Origin: CAVZLD01 sp964522605
GTDB lineage: Bacteria; Planctomycetota; Planctomycetia; Pirellulales; Pirellulaceae
Assembly (NCBI GenBank): GCA_964522605.1
Contig: CAZFWV010000001.1
Location: forward strand, 1-64,000
DNA length: 64,000 nt
Direction of reading: 5' to 3'
Shown here in pieces: positions 47,401 to 57,700 of this stretch (its first letter is position 1; every line of letters begins with the position of its first letter). Both the position numbers and the translations under genes were made by a program. The notes under the pieces were generated by a model. It was given only the letters and a program-made list of their open reading frames with translations, did not search any database and had not been told where the DNA came from.

Positions 47401-47896
47401 CGTCCAGGTAGGCGGCAAACACGCCGCCGTTGGGTCGGGCCGTCAGGTCCTGGACGAATCCTCGTAGCTGGAAGGGCTCGTCCACATCGACCGCGGTGAT
47501 CGGAATCCCGTTCGTATCTGTGGCCACCAATCGAATCCGAACCAGATCGTCCTCCTCGCCTTCTGCGTTCAGCGCGTTCAAGACAACCAACGCATCCACG
47601 GGCGTCACGTAGTCGTCTCCGTTGACGTCATAGAACAAACTCGACTGCGCCGGTGGCGCTCCCGTCCGCAGCGATCGCGGCCCGCTCGTATTCAGCTCAT
47701 TGATGACGTGCAGGGCGTCTAAAGGTGAGGTGAATCCGTCCGCGTTGACGTCCGTGACTAAGGCGGGATTCTGCCAGACATCTCCGGCCAACAGGGTGCG
47801 GCTCTCGAGAGACTCGGTAACTAGGCGGCGTGCGTTACGTGAAGCCCGACGTCGGCGTCGATGGGGATACAGCGTGAGGGTTTGGCTTTGAGTCAT
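44462..47896 (-). CDS. secreted LEPR protein with N-terminal dockerin, two cohesin-like and several cadherin-like domains
   Basis: 1144 residues from ATG 47896; AAAGAG lies about 12 bases upstream. Export motif ESLESRTLLAG follows an Arg-rich stretch. Unusually the dockerin pair comes first (nt 47757-47574: DVNADGFTSPLDALHVINEL and DVNGDDYVTPVDALVVLNAL). Then come cohesin-like domain 1 (nt about 47540-47090, GGVFAAYLDVTYDPTL and PGLIDEVGALDGL) and three cadherin-like Ig repeats. Cohesin-like domain 2 (nt about 46230-45780, NGVFAAYMDVLYDSTL) is followed by two more cadherin-like repeats and an SdrD/prealbumin-like domain (GFVYVDTDNDGRLDSGEY). The last 150 residues include a WYMVDAGWSGFRTI segment. 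It is extracellular and calcium-binding; no enzyme domain is seen. It shares its cohesin-like and dockerin modules with the three proteins at 50989-61133. Confidence 0.9.
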   Translation of the reverse strand: MTQSQTLTLYPHRRRRRASRNARRLVTESLESRTLLAGDVWQNPALVTDVNADGFTSPLDALHVINELNTSGPRSLRTGAPPAQSSLFYDVNGDDYVTPVDALVVLNALNAEGEEDDLVRIRLVATDTNGIPITAVDVDEPFQLRGFVQDLTARPNGGVFAAYLDVTYDPTLASVNGNIVFGDSYGDVQSGDTSVPGLIDEVGALDGLTPLGPSERLLFLVPMVGTSDGVVTFTPDPADQVPLHDVLLYGFGSAVPADEISFISDTVTIGDVDVPVAVDDQYETVVGQPLDVSAQLGVLANDIGTGLTAVVVDGPDSGQFAFNPDGSFTYTPDANFTGNDVFTYVASNGQVNSNVATVTISVVPENTPPVAVDDDYVTPEDTIFEPLEGVLINDFDDDGDPLTARLISNPSHGTVTFRPNGTFTYVPLGNFSGQDTFEYVANDGQDDSNVATVTIDVQPVNDRPIARPDEYALAKNTTLEVDAESGVLANDEDPEGNPLTAILVTTTVDGTLTLNDDGSFTYVPDLDFAGTDSFTYVASDGTSNSEEALVTLTIVDDFQVRFRLETSNLGGLPITSVAPGENFLLEVFVQDISPLPRNGVFAAYMDVLYDSTLVSLDGPLEFNPVYSNQQSGTTTTPGLIDEAGAFDGLSPLGESERLLFRVEMMANQPGVALFTSDPADVLPAHDTLLYGVSTAIPPVEIEYGTIELTIGESNPPVAVDDSYETDEDVPLIVSAAEGVLKNDSDPEDNPLSAVLISQPAHGGLVFNSDGSFVYSPTLNFAGQDAFTYRAWNGAVLSNLATVTIDVNSVSDPPVAVDDRYFADVNLPLVVGVNEGILVNDSDIEGRPLSAVLVEGPTHGELTLNSNGSFNYVPDLDFVGTDTYTYRAVAGGQESNIATVRIDVGDMRPSSIQGFVYVDTDNDGRLDSGEYRIGGVEVTLTGVDFLGNAVDLSTRTDGDGSYEFTELIRGEYLLTEFQPQFLIDGKDTHQGEPSLRNDRFMIDLEGGVAAGNYNFGERGLEPQFITNPWFFASRDSEYLLTMVDGVGQTQWYMVDAGWSGFRTINVQLAGNRSTAELTATDYANNSQTAVVRVLGNPQVAIAGGLPDGYLLKMNGSPNDFGLSDPAEGESLSAEAIDAVFAGPDA

Positions 47897-48856
47897 CGAG
47901 CAGCTCTTTTTTAGATTGGTCTTCAGGTTGCGGTGAATCACGGTTGTTCCGAGCCGAAAGTCAACGGGCCAGCGTCCAGCCGTTCCGACACGCAAGAGCG
48001 ATTCTCGCTCTCAGTATGATTGAAATTCGCGAACTGCAAACGGTTCGGCGCCGGGAATTCCCCCATTCCATCAATGCACGCGTAACGGTTTTGCAGCACC
48101 GCCTGCCTGCACGGCGTTCTGCGTCGGGCGTAACCACTTGCAAAGAATATGTTTATAGCCCTTCAGCTGATCATATCACTCTAATTCGAACCAAGCATAT
48201 TGCAAGAAAACGCCTCCAACAGCGGCCGAAACCGCCCCGACCCATTTGCCTCGGTCGTCCGCCTGGCGGCCCCGCAGGTTCGTGCCCCAGCCGGACGGCG
48301 CGCGGCCGGATTCGTAGTATGTGTTTCGCCGACACGCACCGCGATTCGTCGCCGAATTATCCCGGATGTAGCCGAATTCGTGAGAATTCGGATCGGACCC
48401 CAGAGCCTCCGAAGTCTCACGACTTCGGCTACGGACCGTCGAAACTCGCAGCTTCAACGGATGCGTGCGACCTGGCGCTTCCGCTGCGGCACGACGTTCC
48501 GTTGGCTCTTAGCAATTCGCGTACCGAGTCCGTGAAAGAGTCGGACCCCGCCCGTTTCTCGAAGAAAACCGCACCATCACACCGCCAACCCCCTCCATAG
48601 AACTGCTCAAAATCGCTCCATCCGCTGCGCGAATTCGCCCCGCTCGGAAGATAGGGGCCCTGCGAGGCCTGAAAAAAACAAGGAAACTCTATCACTTCTC
48701 CGGAAAGTTTTCGTTATTCCCAATAATCCAGGCCGATAGGTTTTAGCGAACCTACCAGACGCACTGGTTCTATCGGTGGCGCGACCGGTAACCAGGCGTC
48801 TTGCCGAGGAACGACCCAGCGGACAGGACGCTCGCTGCGATGTGGAGAAACGAGAA
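47897..48856. other. 960-bp divergent intergenic region
   Basis: It holds the promoters of the 47896 and 48857 genes, an AT-rich stretch at about 48140-48210 that may carry one of them, and an 18-bp inverted repeat at 48368-48432. Frames here lack family features and read through the repeat. Confidence 0.6.
48368..48432. repeat. imperfect 18-bp inverted repeat (REP-like)
   Basis: Arms 48368-48385 (GTAGCCGAATTCGTGAGA) and 48415-48432 pair with one mismatch around a 29-base loop. A diverged relative of the right part lies at 62024-62078. Confidence 0.75.
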
Positions 48857-50293
48857 ATGAATCGCCGAATCACCGGAGTCACCGCCCTCCTGATCACATT
48901 CGTTTTCGCCCCGTGGGCGACAGCGCAGATGCCGCCTGCCATGGCCGTCCCTCCCGGTGGCGTTGCCTGGGCTGGGTCGGTGCCCTCTTCCCCGATGCCG
49001 GGCGGTCCCGGGCCGATGGCTCCTGCAGCCTATCCGTATCCAACTCAGCCGGCGTTGTACACCCAGGCCGCCGGAGTGGGTTCCCAGGTGCAGCTGGCGA
49101 ATTGTCCTTCGTGCCAGCCAAACAGCGGCGGACCGATGGCGGGGCCGGCGATGATGCCGGTCGCTCCCATGCCGCCCGGCGCCTATGGCGGCTATGGGAT
49201 CCCCATGGAATCCGCCGTGGACTGTTACGGCGAACCGTGTGGAGACCAAGCTTGTTACGCGGGTGATTGCAGCCCCTATGATACTCGTCCCGGATGGCTG
49301 CATCGTCTGTGTAGCCGCTGCAAGGGAGGCTGCAGCTTGTTTGATTGGTCCTGTCTGGGCTGGAGTCACGGGCCTTACGGAGACGGCGGCTGCTGCCTGC
49401 CGCGCTGGTACGACGTGCACGCGGAGTGGCTCTACTGGACGCGAGATTTCAATGATTCGCTGACGCTCGCATCGGAGGGGATCCTGGGCCCGGACGCACT
49501 GAACGTGGACCAGATGGATTTCGATTGGGAATCGGGATTTCGCGTAACCTGGGCCTATCCCATCGCCCCGGCCACGGCTCTGGAAGCCACCTATTTCGGT
49601 CAGTTGAACTGGGCTTCCTCCGCGGCCGCAACGAGCGACAACAATCTGTACTCCGTGTTCAGCAATTTTGGCAGCGACCCGCTGTTTGGCTTTCCGGAAA
49701 CGGATGCCGCCTACTACCAGGGCGTCTCGCTCTCGTCGGAATTGGACAACGGAGAGTTGAATTTGCGACACCGCTGGGTCTCGGCGAACTGCATGCTGCA
49801 TAGTTCCTGGTTGGTGGGCGTGCGGTATCTGCGGCTCCGCGAGGACATGATTTACGCGACCGAGACGAATGAAGGCAGCATGGATTACCGTCTGAAGACG
49901 GACAATGATCTGGTGGGGGCTCAGTTAGGAACCGAGCTGTACCTGTGCCTGACGCCGCGATTCAAAGTGGGTGGTGAGATTGAGGCCGGTGTCTATGGGA
50001 CTCACAGCAATCAGCGAACCAACGTGGATTGCACCTCGTGTGCACCGCTGAAGGAACGCAACAGTGAGAACGATGTGGCGTTCATCGGGGAAGCGGGCGT
50101 GATGGCACTGTTTCGGGTGACGCCCCGGCTAACTGCCCGGGCGGGCTACCAGGTGTTATTCATCGACGGTGTCGCTCTGGCGGTTGACAACTTCAACACG
50201 GTCTCACCGTTCAGCGCTCGCGACAGCTTTCTCGACACCACGGGGAATGTGACCTATCACGGGGCGGCCGCTGGCTTCGAGTGGACCTGGTAA
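48857..50293 (+). CDS. BBP7-family outer-membrane beta-barrel protein
   Basis: 478 residues from ATG 48857 (GGAG upstream); an earlier in-frame start would hide the signal peptide RRITGVTALLITFVFAPWAT. After a Pro/Gly/Met-rich linker comes a Cys-rich stretch (YGEPCGDQACYAGDC, CSRCKGGCSLFDWSC). Then the barrel begins with HAEWLYWTRDF, a block typical of the planctomycete BBP7 family. Alternating strands (FRVTWAYP, LVGVRYLRLRED, FKVGGEIEAGVYG, LTARAGYQVLFIDG) lead to a C-terminus FEWTW ending in an aromatic residue, as in outer-membrane proteins. It is expected in the outer membrane. A hairpin with a T-run follows the stop. Confidence 0.88.
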   Translation: MNRRITGVTALLITFVFAPWATAQMPPAMAVPPGGVAWAGSVPSSPMPGGPGPMAPAAYPYPTQPALYTQAAGVGSQVQLANCPSCQPNSGGPMAGPAMMPVAPMPPGAYGGYGIPMESAVDCYGEPCGDQACYAGDCSPYDTRPGWLHRLCSRCKGGCSLFDWSCLGWSHGPYGDGGCCLPRWYDVHAEWLYWTRDFNDSLTLASEGILGPDALNVDQMDFDWESGFRVTWAYPIAPATALEATYFGQLNWASSAAATSDNNLYSVFSNFGSDPLFGFPETDAAYYQGVSLSSELDNGELNLRHRWVSANCMLHSSWLVGVRYLRLREDMIYATETNEGSMDYRLKTDNDLVGAQLGTELYLCLTPRFKVGGEIEAGVYGTHSNQRTNVDCTSCAPLKERNSENDVAFIGEAGVMALFRVTPRLTARAGYQVLFIDGVALAVDNFNTVSPFSARDSFLDTTGNVTYHGAAAGFEWTW

Positions 50294-50326
50294 CCAGCGC
50301 GACCCACCATCCCGAAATCAGAACAC

Positions 50327-50400
50327 AAAACACCTCGAAAACACGACGAACACGCGGGGATCGCGGATCCTCACGGACGTCGCGTTCTCGGGGTGTTTTT
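50327..50400 (+). terminator. rho-independent-like terminator after the BBP7 gene
   Basis: Arms 50327-50349 (AAAACACCTCGAAAACACGA..) and 50378-50400 pair over 23 positions with about three mismatches or wobbles. The distal arm ends in TTTTT. The loop is long (28 bases). It starts 33 bp after the BBP7 stop. Confidence 0.6.
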
Positions 50401-50975
50401 CCATTTTTCGGGAGTCGGTCGTGGAGTCTTCCGGCGGTTGACATCAGCGGTAGCGAATGGTGCTCGCGCTCAACAGAGGAAGTGGAACCACGGATTCGAC
50501 GGAGGAAACAGATCGGTACGGATCAATCCGTGGTCATCCGTCTGCTCCGTATCATCCGTGGTTCCTCCCCCAGCTAGAGTCCGCCGACTAGCGCGTCACC
50601 AAAGCGGATCCGTGGGCTTGGTGTTCACATCTTGGAACGCCGCTCGGGACAACGGGGCGCGAGCACGATCTGTGGCAGCCACGAATCGTTGGAAAGCGCA
50701 CCGTGGATTTCCCGAGTCGTACGCAAAAGTCTGGATTTACGCGCTGTGCCGAATTAGACTCAGGTACAAGATGCGCCCGGAGTAAAGTCCTGCGCCGCGG
50801 CCCTTCGTATGGACCGCCTCAACGGTCAGACGCCAGGCTTTGCACCAACCGCACGATCTTCTCGGGCGGTCGTATCCGGCAATCGGCAACCGGAAACTGG
50901 CTGGGGAAACAACGAGATTCGACGAGTTCCGCGCGGGGCGTAGCGCATTGCCTTGCATGCCGAACGAGCGAGACA

Positions 50976-50981
50976 GAGGAG
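50976..50981 (+). promoter_or_regulatory. ribosome binding site choosing the GTG start at 50989
   Basis: GAGGAG lies 7 bases before GTG 50989. The in-frame ATG at 50953 has no such site. Confidence 0.6.
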
Positions 50982-50988
50982 AAGAGAC

Positions 50989-53900
50989 GTGTCGTTCTAT
51001 CGACGCCCCACATCCGATGACCAACGCAGCGTGCGCCGTTTCTCTGGGAATGGTCGAAGGCGTCAGCGACATCGCTTCGGTTTTCGCACGAGCACACTGG
51101 AGATGCTTGAAGACCGCCGCCTGCTGGCATTCGACGCGCCCATTCTGAATTTTGATGGGCAGGGGCAATCTGGTTTCTTTCTCGCACCGCCCGACACGGT
51201 CGGCGACGTCGGGAAGGACCATTACATCCAGATGATCAATTCGTGGGATGGCTCCCAGTTCACCGTCTACGACAAACAGACCGGCCAGATCGAACTCGGT
51301 CCGATTACGACCTCGTCTCTTGCCGCGCCGGGTTCCGCCTGCACGTTGGGAGCCGGTGATCCAATCGTGCTTTATGATCACTTGGCCGACCGCTGGCTGA
51401 TCAGCGAGTTTCGTCCGCCGTCGGCATTTCAAAATGGAATGTGTGTTTACATTTCGCAGACGAGTGATCCGACGGACAACCAGTGGTACAACTACTACGT
51501 TCCCACGATCACCTCGTTCCCCGACTACCCGAAGTTCGCCGTCTGGCCGTCTGCCTACGTGATCACGACGAATGAAGGAGTCTCCGCGGTTTACGCGTTG
51601 GACCGAACCAACATGTTGAAGGGGGCGCCGATGCGCCCCGTCGTTTCGGATTTCGTGACACCGCTGGGTGGGTTCCTTTTCCAGTCGTTGACGCCCGCCG
51701 ATCTCGACGGTCCGGCGGGTCCGAACGGGTCACCCGCTTACCTCATGCGGCACCGCGACGACGAGCTCCATTTCGGCACGGACCCGATCAACGTCGATGG
51801 ATTCGGCACGATCCCCTTCGACCCGTGGAACGATTATCTCGAAATCTATGCGGTGAACGTCGACTTTGATCGGACGGAGCTGAGAATCACGCAACTGCCG
51901 GACATCCCGGTTTCGGAGTTTGACTCCGAACTTTGCGGCGAGGCGTTGAACTGCCTGCCCCAACCTCCGTTGGCGGGCGGTGTTCCCGCACCCGGCCTCG
52001 ATCCGATCGGCCAGGTGATCATGAACCGGTTACAGTACCGAAATTTCGGCGACTATCAGACGCTGGTCGGCAACTTCACGATGGACACGAACCAGTTGGA
52101 TCACGCAGGAATCCGCTGGTTTGAACTACGAAAGACGGGAAGCGGCCCCTGGAAGCTGCACCAGGAAGGAACCGTCACGCCGGACCTGGACAATCGATTC
52201 ATGGGCTCGATCGCGATGGACGGCAAGGGAAATATCGCGTTGGCCTACAGTGTCACGAGCGTGAATACGTCACCGAGCCTCCGCTATGTCGGACGCCGCG
52301 CGTCAGATCCTCTTGGTACGATGCCGATGGGCGAATACACGATTGTGGATGGCATCGGATCACAGGACTACAGTCCGCGCTGGGGCGACTACAGCACCAT
52401 GAGCGTCGATCCGGTCGGCGACCAAACGTTCTACTTCACGGGACAGTACGTGAATGGTACCGATTGGGCCACACGGATCGCTGCGATGTCGATTGAACGA
52501 CCGCGATCGGATTTCCCTCCGGGACCGGGACGCGAGATCTCGGGACTGAAGTGGAACGATCGGAACGGTAACGGCGTGCGCGATCCGGGAGAACCGACGC
52601 TGTCCCAGCAAAAGATTTTCATCGATCTGAATCGGGACGGACTGCTGGGGATCTGTGAACCCGTTACCTATACGGATCAAAACGGCCGGTATCGCTTTCG
52701 CGACCTGGACCCTGGAACGTACCAGGTGCGTGAGATTCTGGATGTTGGCTGGCAACAGACGTTTCCCACGACGGCGGAAGGCACTCACCTGGTGACGGTT
52801 TTCAACCAGGGAGGTCCGGTTAATGTCGACTTTGGCAATCAGCGGGTACCGGGAGTCGAGTTCACCGTCGACTACGGCGATGCGCCGGGTCCGTTTCCCA
52901 CGCGAATCGATCAGAACGGGGCGTCGCACAAAATCGTCCCCGGCTTTAGCCTCGGCCCCCTCGTCGATGGCGAGGCCAACGGCCAGCCCAATTCACTGGC
53001 AACTGGTGACGATCTGAATGGCCCCGATGAAGATGGCGTCTTCTTCACCACCGATCTAATTCCAGGGCGCCAGGCCACCGTGGAGGTCACGGTTCAGCAT
53101 GGTGACCGTCCTCCGGGCTTGCTGCAGGCCTGGATTGACTTTGATGCGGACGGGGCCTGGACCAGTCCAGGGGAGCAAATCTTCCGCGATCTGTCCGTCC
53201 GCCAAGGAGTCAATACACTGACCTTTACCGTTCCCGCCTGGGCTTTCGTCTCGGACACGTTCGCGCGATTCCGCTACGGCTACGAGCGCGGGATCTCTTT
53301 CGACGGCGCAGCAATCGCGGGAGAAGTCGAAGATCATCTCGTTCGCATTCAGCGAGGCGGACCGACGGCCAATCCGGATTTCTTCACGGTGCGCCGCAAG
53401 TCGGTGGATAATGACCTCGACGTGATGGCCAACGACCTGATCCGCCCGGAGTCGCCCACGCGCATTGTGGCCGTGAGTGAACCGAATCGCGGCGGAACCG
53501 TGCAGATTGCCGAGGATGGCCGCAGCGTTCTGTACACGCCTGCAGACGGCTTCACCGGAAACGAACGATTCGCCTACGTGCTGCGCGATGCGGAAGGGAT
53601 CGAAGATTCGGCCGCAGTTGACGTCTTCGTCCAGCCCGATCTGGCAATGTTGGGTCTCCGCGCACTCGACCTGAACGGCTCACCGATCTCTCAGATTCAG
53701 GTCGGTCAGGAATTTCTGCTGCAAGGCTTCGTTCAAGACCTGCGACCGATGGGAACCGGAGTGTTCGCCGCCTATCTCGACGTGGAGTTCCCTTCCGCCG
53801 CATTCACGGCACTCGGCCCGATCGCCTTCGGGGCGGAGTATCAGAATGGTCAGTCCGGCTCGTTGACGACACCCGGGTTGATCGATGAGGTAGGAGCCTT

Positions 53901-54609
53901 CGATGGCTTGGAACGATTGGGGACAGACGAGTACATGCTGTTCACCGTGCCGATGCAGGCCGAGGAGGTCGGCAGCTTCACCTTTGTCGCCGGTCCCGCC
54001 GATGTTCAGCCACAGCATGGAGTTTTGCTGTTTGATCGCAATGATCCGGTGCCTCCCGGATTCATCGAATATGCGCCGTTCTCGATGACCACGGTGGGAG
54101 GGGCCAGCCAGCTGTTACGCAATCCGCGAAACGCCATGGACGTCAACGACGACACAGCAGTGTCACCGTTGGACGCGTTGCTTGTAATCAATGAACTGAA
54201 CAGCGCCGGACGTACACCGGCTGCGCACGGGGCCGGTACCGATCAACTGTTTCTGGATGTCAACGGAGACAGTTTCCTTTCGCCGCTCGACGCCCTCGTG
54301 GTGATCAATGAGCTGAATCGAGCGAAGACCCCCGCAAAAACCATGGAACTGAATGCGGTCGCCGCGGCCATGGCGAATGCTGCTGCCACCGCCGAAGGAG
54401 AGTCCGCGCTGGAGGACATCACTGCGTCGACAGCCTCGCTGCCCCAGCGGGAAACCGCGCAGATCGCTGACGATTTACTCGCCCAACCACAGCAGATTTT
54501 TGACATGCAGGACGAACGAACTGGAGTTCTCCATGAGGAACTCGTGGAGGAGGACCTGAGTTCGGTACTGGATTTGATTAGTGACGAAGTAGCGCAGATC
54601 CAACGGTGA
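50989..54609 (+). CDS. secreted LEPR protein: propeller-like N-domain, SdrD-like, GEVED, cohesin-like and dockerin domains
   Basis: 1206 residues from GTG 50989, chosen for its GAGGAG ribosome site. The export motif is MLEDRRLLAFD. The N-terminal 460 residues form a conserved propeller-like domain (APPDTVGDVGKDHYIQMIN, GDPIVLYDHLADRWLISEF, FMGSIAMDGKGNIALAYS). Next come an SdrD/prealbumin-like domain (WNDRNGNGVRDPGEP), a GEVED domain (FTVDYGDAPGPFPTRIDQNG to GEVEDHLVRI) and one cadherin-like repeat. The cohesin-like domain (nt 53640-54095, TGVFAAYLDVEF and PGLIDEVGAFDGL) and two dockerin loops (DVNDDTAVSPLDALLVINEL, DVNGDSFLSPLDALVVINEL) follow. The C-terminus ends in an acidic amphipathic tail (SSVLDLISDEVAQI). 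It is a close paralogue, in tandem, of the next gene, and is extracellular without enzyme motifs. Confidence 0.9.
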   Translation: MSFYRRPTSDDQRSVRRFSGNGRRRQRHRFGFRTSTLEMLEDRRLLAFDAPILNFDGQGQSGFFLAPPDTVGDVGKDHYIQMINSWDGSQFTVYDKQTGQIELGPITTSSLAAPGSACTLGAGDPIVLYDHLADRWLISEFRPPSAFQNGMCVYISQTSDPTDNQWYNYYVPTITSFPDYPKFAVWPSAYVITTNEGVSAVYALDRTNMLKGAPMRPVVSDFVTPLGGFLFQSLTPADLDGPAGPNGSPAYLMRHRDDELHFGTDPINVDGFGTIPFDPWNDYLEIYAVNVDFDRTELRITQLPDIPVSEFDSELCGEALNCLPQPPLAGGVPAPGLDPIGQVIMNRLQYRNFGDYQTLVGNFTMDTNQLDHAGIRWFELRKTGSGPWKLHQEGTVTPDLDNRFMGSIAMDGKGNIALAYSVTSVNTSPSLRYVGRRASDPLGTMPMGEYTIVDGIGSQDYSPRWGDYSTMSVDPVGDQTFYFTGQYVNGTDWATRIAAMSIERPRSDFPPGPGREISGLKWNDRNGNGVRDPGEPTLSQQKIFIDLNRDGLLGICEPVTYTDQNGRYRFRDLDPGTYQVREILDVGWQQTFPTTAEGTHLVTVFNQGGPVNVDFGNQRVPGVEFTVDYGDAPGPFPTRIDQNGASHKIVPGFSLGPLVDGEANGQPNSLATGDDLNGPDEDGVFFTTDLIPGRQATVEVTVQHGDRPPGLLQAWIDFDADGAWTSPGEQIFRDLSVRQGVNTLTFTVPAWAFVSDTFARFRYGYERGISFDGAAIAGEVEDHLVRIQRGGPTANPDFFTVRRKSVDNDLDVMANDLIRPESPTRIVAVSEPNRGGTVQIAEDGRSVLYTPADGFTGNERFAYVLRDAEGIEDSAAVDVFVQPDLAMLGLRALDLNGSPISQIQVGQEFLLQGFVQDLRPMGTGVFAAYLDVEFPSAAFTALGPIAFGAEYQNGQSGSLTTPGLIDEVGAFDGLERLGTDEYMLFTVPMQAEEVGSFTFVAGPADVQPQHGVLLFDRNDPVPPGFIEYAPFSMTTVGGASQLLRNPRNAMDVNDDTAVSPLDALLVINELNSAGRTPAAHGAGTDQLFLDVNGDSFLSPLDALVVINELNRAKTPAKTMELNAVAAAMANAAATAEGESALEDITASTASLPQRETAQIADDLLAQPQQIFDMQDERTGVLHEELVEEDLSSVLDLISDEVAQIQR

Positions 54610-54735
54610 TCACGATTCGTGTTGCCGGGCGACTCCCCCAGTGCGAGCGTCCGTCAACGGATCCACCGACCGTGCTGAGAATGATCCGACGAGCGATCGC
54701 TCGGTGGGGAGACCGGCTTTCCCCCGAAACGGCTC

Positions 54736-57700
54736 GTGAAAAGAGAGAGCAGAACAATCGTGTCACGCAACCAACGTTTCCAATTCGGCAGCCGTCGCGT
54801 CCTTTCTCGCGGGCACCAACGCTCACGCCGCCTCGTCGGACGTCGGCAGGGGAGCGGAATCCGAAGCCACCAATACGAGACGCTCGAGGATCGGCATCTG
54901 CTCGCATTCGATGCGCCGCTGTTGAACTTTGAGGGCCAGTCCCCATCGGCCTCGCTTGCGCCGCCCGATCCGGTCGGCTACGTTGGCAAGGACCACTACA
55001 TTCAGATGGTCAACTCGGCGGCAGGCTCCAATTTCACGATCTACGACAAAGAAACCGGCAATATCCAACTCGGGCCGATCGCCACGTCGTCGCTCGCGCC
55101 GGCCAACACGGCGTGTTCTCAGTTTGCTGGAGGCGACCCGATCGTGGTCTACGACCAGTTGGCCGATCGCTGGGTGTTGATGGAGTTTCTCGCGCCGTCG
55201 TTCTTTACGGGAGGTCCCGATGGGATCTGCTTCTATGTTTCACAGACGAGCGATCCGACCGACAATCTCTGGCATGACTACTACTTCGAGACGGTCAACT
55301 TCGCCGACTATCCGAAGCTGAACGTCTCGCCGTCGGCCTATGTTGTCACGGCAAATGACATCGATCTGAACCTGTTTGTCAACATCCCGGCAGCCTACGC
55401 TTTCGATCGAGAACGCATGCTGCAGGGCGCGCCGGCCCTGGCCGTGCGGCCACCTGTACGTGTCGCCGTTGGCGCCCTGGAAGGTTTCACTTTCCAGGGC
55501 CTGGCAGGTTCCGATCTCGACGGCCCCGCTCCCGCTGATCCAAACACTTCCTTTCTCATGCGACACCGGGATGACGAGTTACATGGTGGCGAGCCTGTAA
55601 CAATCGACGACGTAACGCTACCGTATGATCCGGAAAATGATTTCCTGGAAATGTGGGAGTTTGAAGTTGATTTCGACAACGGAATCGCCGCGCTCAACGA
55701 GCTACCACCGATCCCGATCGCGGAATTTGATTCCAACCTGTGCGATCTTCAGCGCTCGTGCCTACCCCAACCATTGAGACCCGACGGAACGCAGCCGCCC
55801 GGGCTCGATCCCATTTCTCAGATCATCATGCATCGGCTGCAGTACCGGAGTTTTGGCACGTACGAGACGCTGGTCGGGAACTTCACCGTCGACAGCAACA
55901 GCCGAGATCAAGCCGGAATCCGCTGGTTCGAACTGCGTCGGGAACCCGGCGACGACTGGGAGCTGTACCAGGAGGGCATCGTCAGTGCCGAGGACCAGAT
56001 TAGTCGGTTCATGGGCTCAATCGCCATGGACGGCGACGGCAATATCGCTTTGGGCTACACAGCAACCGGACGACAACTTCACCCGAGCTTGCGCTACACG
56101 GGGCGCTTGGCTACCGATCCTCTGGGGACGATGCCCCAAGGCGAACACGAGATTGTTCGCGGCAGCGGTTCTCAGCTCGGCTTTGATCGTTGGGGCGACT
56201 ACAGTGCCATGACGGTCGATCCGATTGACGACTCGACGTTTTTCTTTACCGGAGAATATGTCAATGGAGTCCGCTGGGCCACGCGAATCGCTGCGATGTC
56301 GTTCGACGATCCGCGGCCCGTACTCCCCACAGGTCCCGGACGCGAGGTTTCTGGTGTGGCCTGGGATGATCGTGACGGGGATGGGATTCAGGATCCGGGT
56401 GAACCACGTCTGGCGGGCTGGACCATCTACCTCGATCTGAACAACGACGGAAGACGAGGGATCGCAGAACCCTCGGCGGTAACAAACGAACAGGGCGTTT
56501 ACCGTTTCCGAGACGTCACACCGGGCACCTACACCGTGCGCGAGATTGTCCAACCGAGTTGGGTCCAAACTTACCCCAGAACAAACAACGGTGGGCACGT
56601 CGTTCAAGTTTTCACCGAAAACGGACCGAATGATGCGGACTTCGGCAATCGACTCGGTTCCGGCAGCAACGTGGGGACGGATTACGGAGACGCCCCCGCA
56701 CCGTTCCCCACACGGCTGAGTCAGAACGGGGCTTCGCACACGATCGTACCGGGATTTGGCCTGGGTGCTCGAATTGACGGTGAGGCGGATGGTCAGCCCA
56801 ATCTGACCGCGACGGGCGATGATCTGGTCGGTGACGATGAAGACGGCGTCGTGCTGCTGAGTGATCTGATTCCTGGGGGCCGCGCGCAGGTTCAAGTCGA
56901 CGTTCGATACGGCACAAAACCACCCGGACTGTTGCAGGCGTGGATTGATTTCGATCGGGATGGCGCCTGGAACACTCCGGGAGAGCAGATCTTCCGCAAT
57001 CTGAATCTGACCGAAGGAGCCAACACGCTGACATTCCAGGTGCCGAGTTGGGCGGTCCTGGGCGAGACCTACGCCCGCTTTCGGTACGGCTATGAATCGG
57101 GTCTGTCGTTCACGGGATCTTCCGTTGCCGGGGAAGTGGAAGACTACTTGGTGGAAGTGGTGCGCGGCGGGCCCACCGCAAATGACGACATCTTTTCCGT
57201 TCGTCGCAATTCAGAGGAAAACGAACTGGAGGTGTTGGCGAATGACATCGTCCGTCCAGGAACGGGAACCACCATCGTTTCGGTCTCATCACCTAACCGA
57301 GGCGGTACGGTCCGCATTGCGCCCGACCGCCTGAGTTTGTTCTACACGCCGGCCGAAGGTTTTGATGGCACCGAAACATTCATCTACACCTTGCAGGATC
57401 AGGATGGCGTGACTGACTCCGCCTCCGTTCAAGTGATCGTCCCGCCGGATCTCGTCGCGTTACGTCTGCGAGCAACCACCGAGGATGGCACACCACTCAC
57501 GGAAGTCGCCGTGGGCGAAGAATTCCTGCTGAACGGCTATGTGCAGGACCTGCGCAAGACCGGTGCCACCGGGGTTTTTGCTGCCTATCTGGATGTGCAG
57601 TATCCGTCCGCGGCGGCCACGGTGACGGGCCCGATCATATTCGGCGATGACTACGAAAACGGACGTTCGGGAAGCACGGACCAGCCCGGCTTGATCGACG

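Larger units (their letters stand above)
50294..50988. other. 695-bp intergenic region
   Basis: It holds the terminator-like hairpin at 50327-50400 and a perfect 12-bp inverted repeat (50484-50495 GGAACCACGGAT with 50554-50565). The putative promoter of the 50989 gene should also be here. No gene is convincing. Confidence 0.6.

Noticed and set aside
47944..48600. 218-codon plus-strand frame in the divergent intergenic region
   Set aside because: It reads through the inverted repeat at 48368-48432, and its composition looks non-coding.
48738..48755. Short palindrome TAGGTT/AACCTA upstream of the BBP7 gene
   Set aside because: A 6-bp arm is expected by chance in a window this size, and no second site supports an operator.
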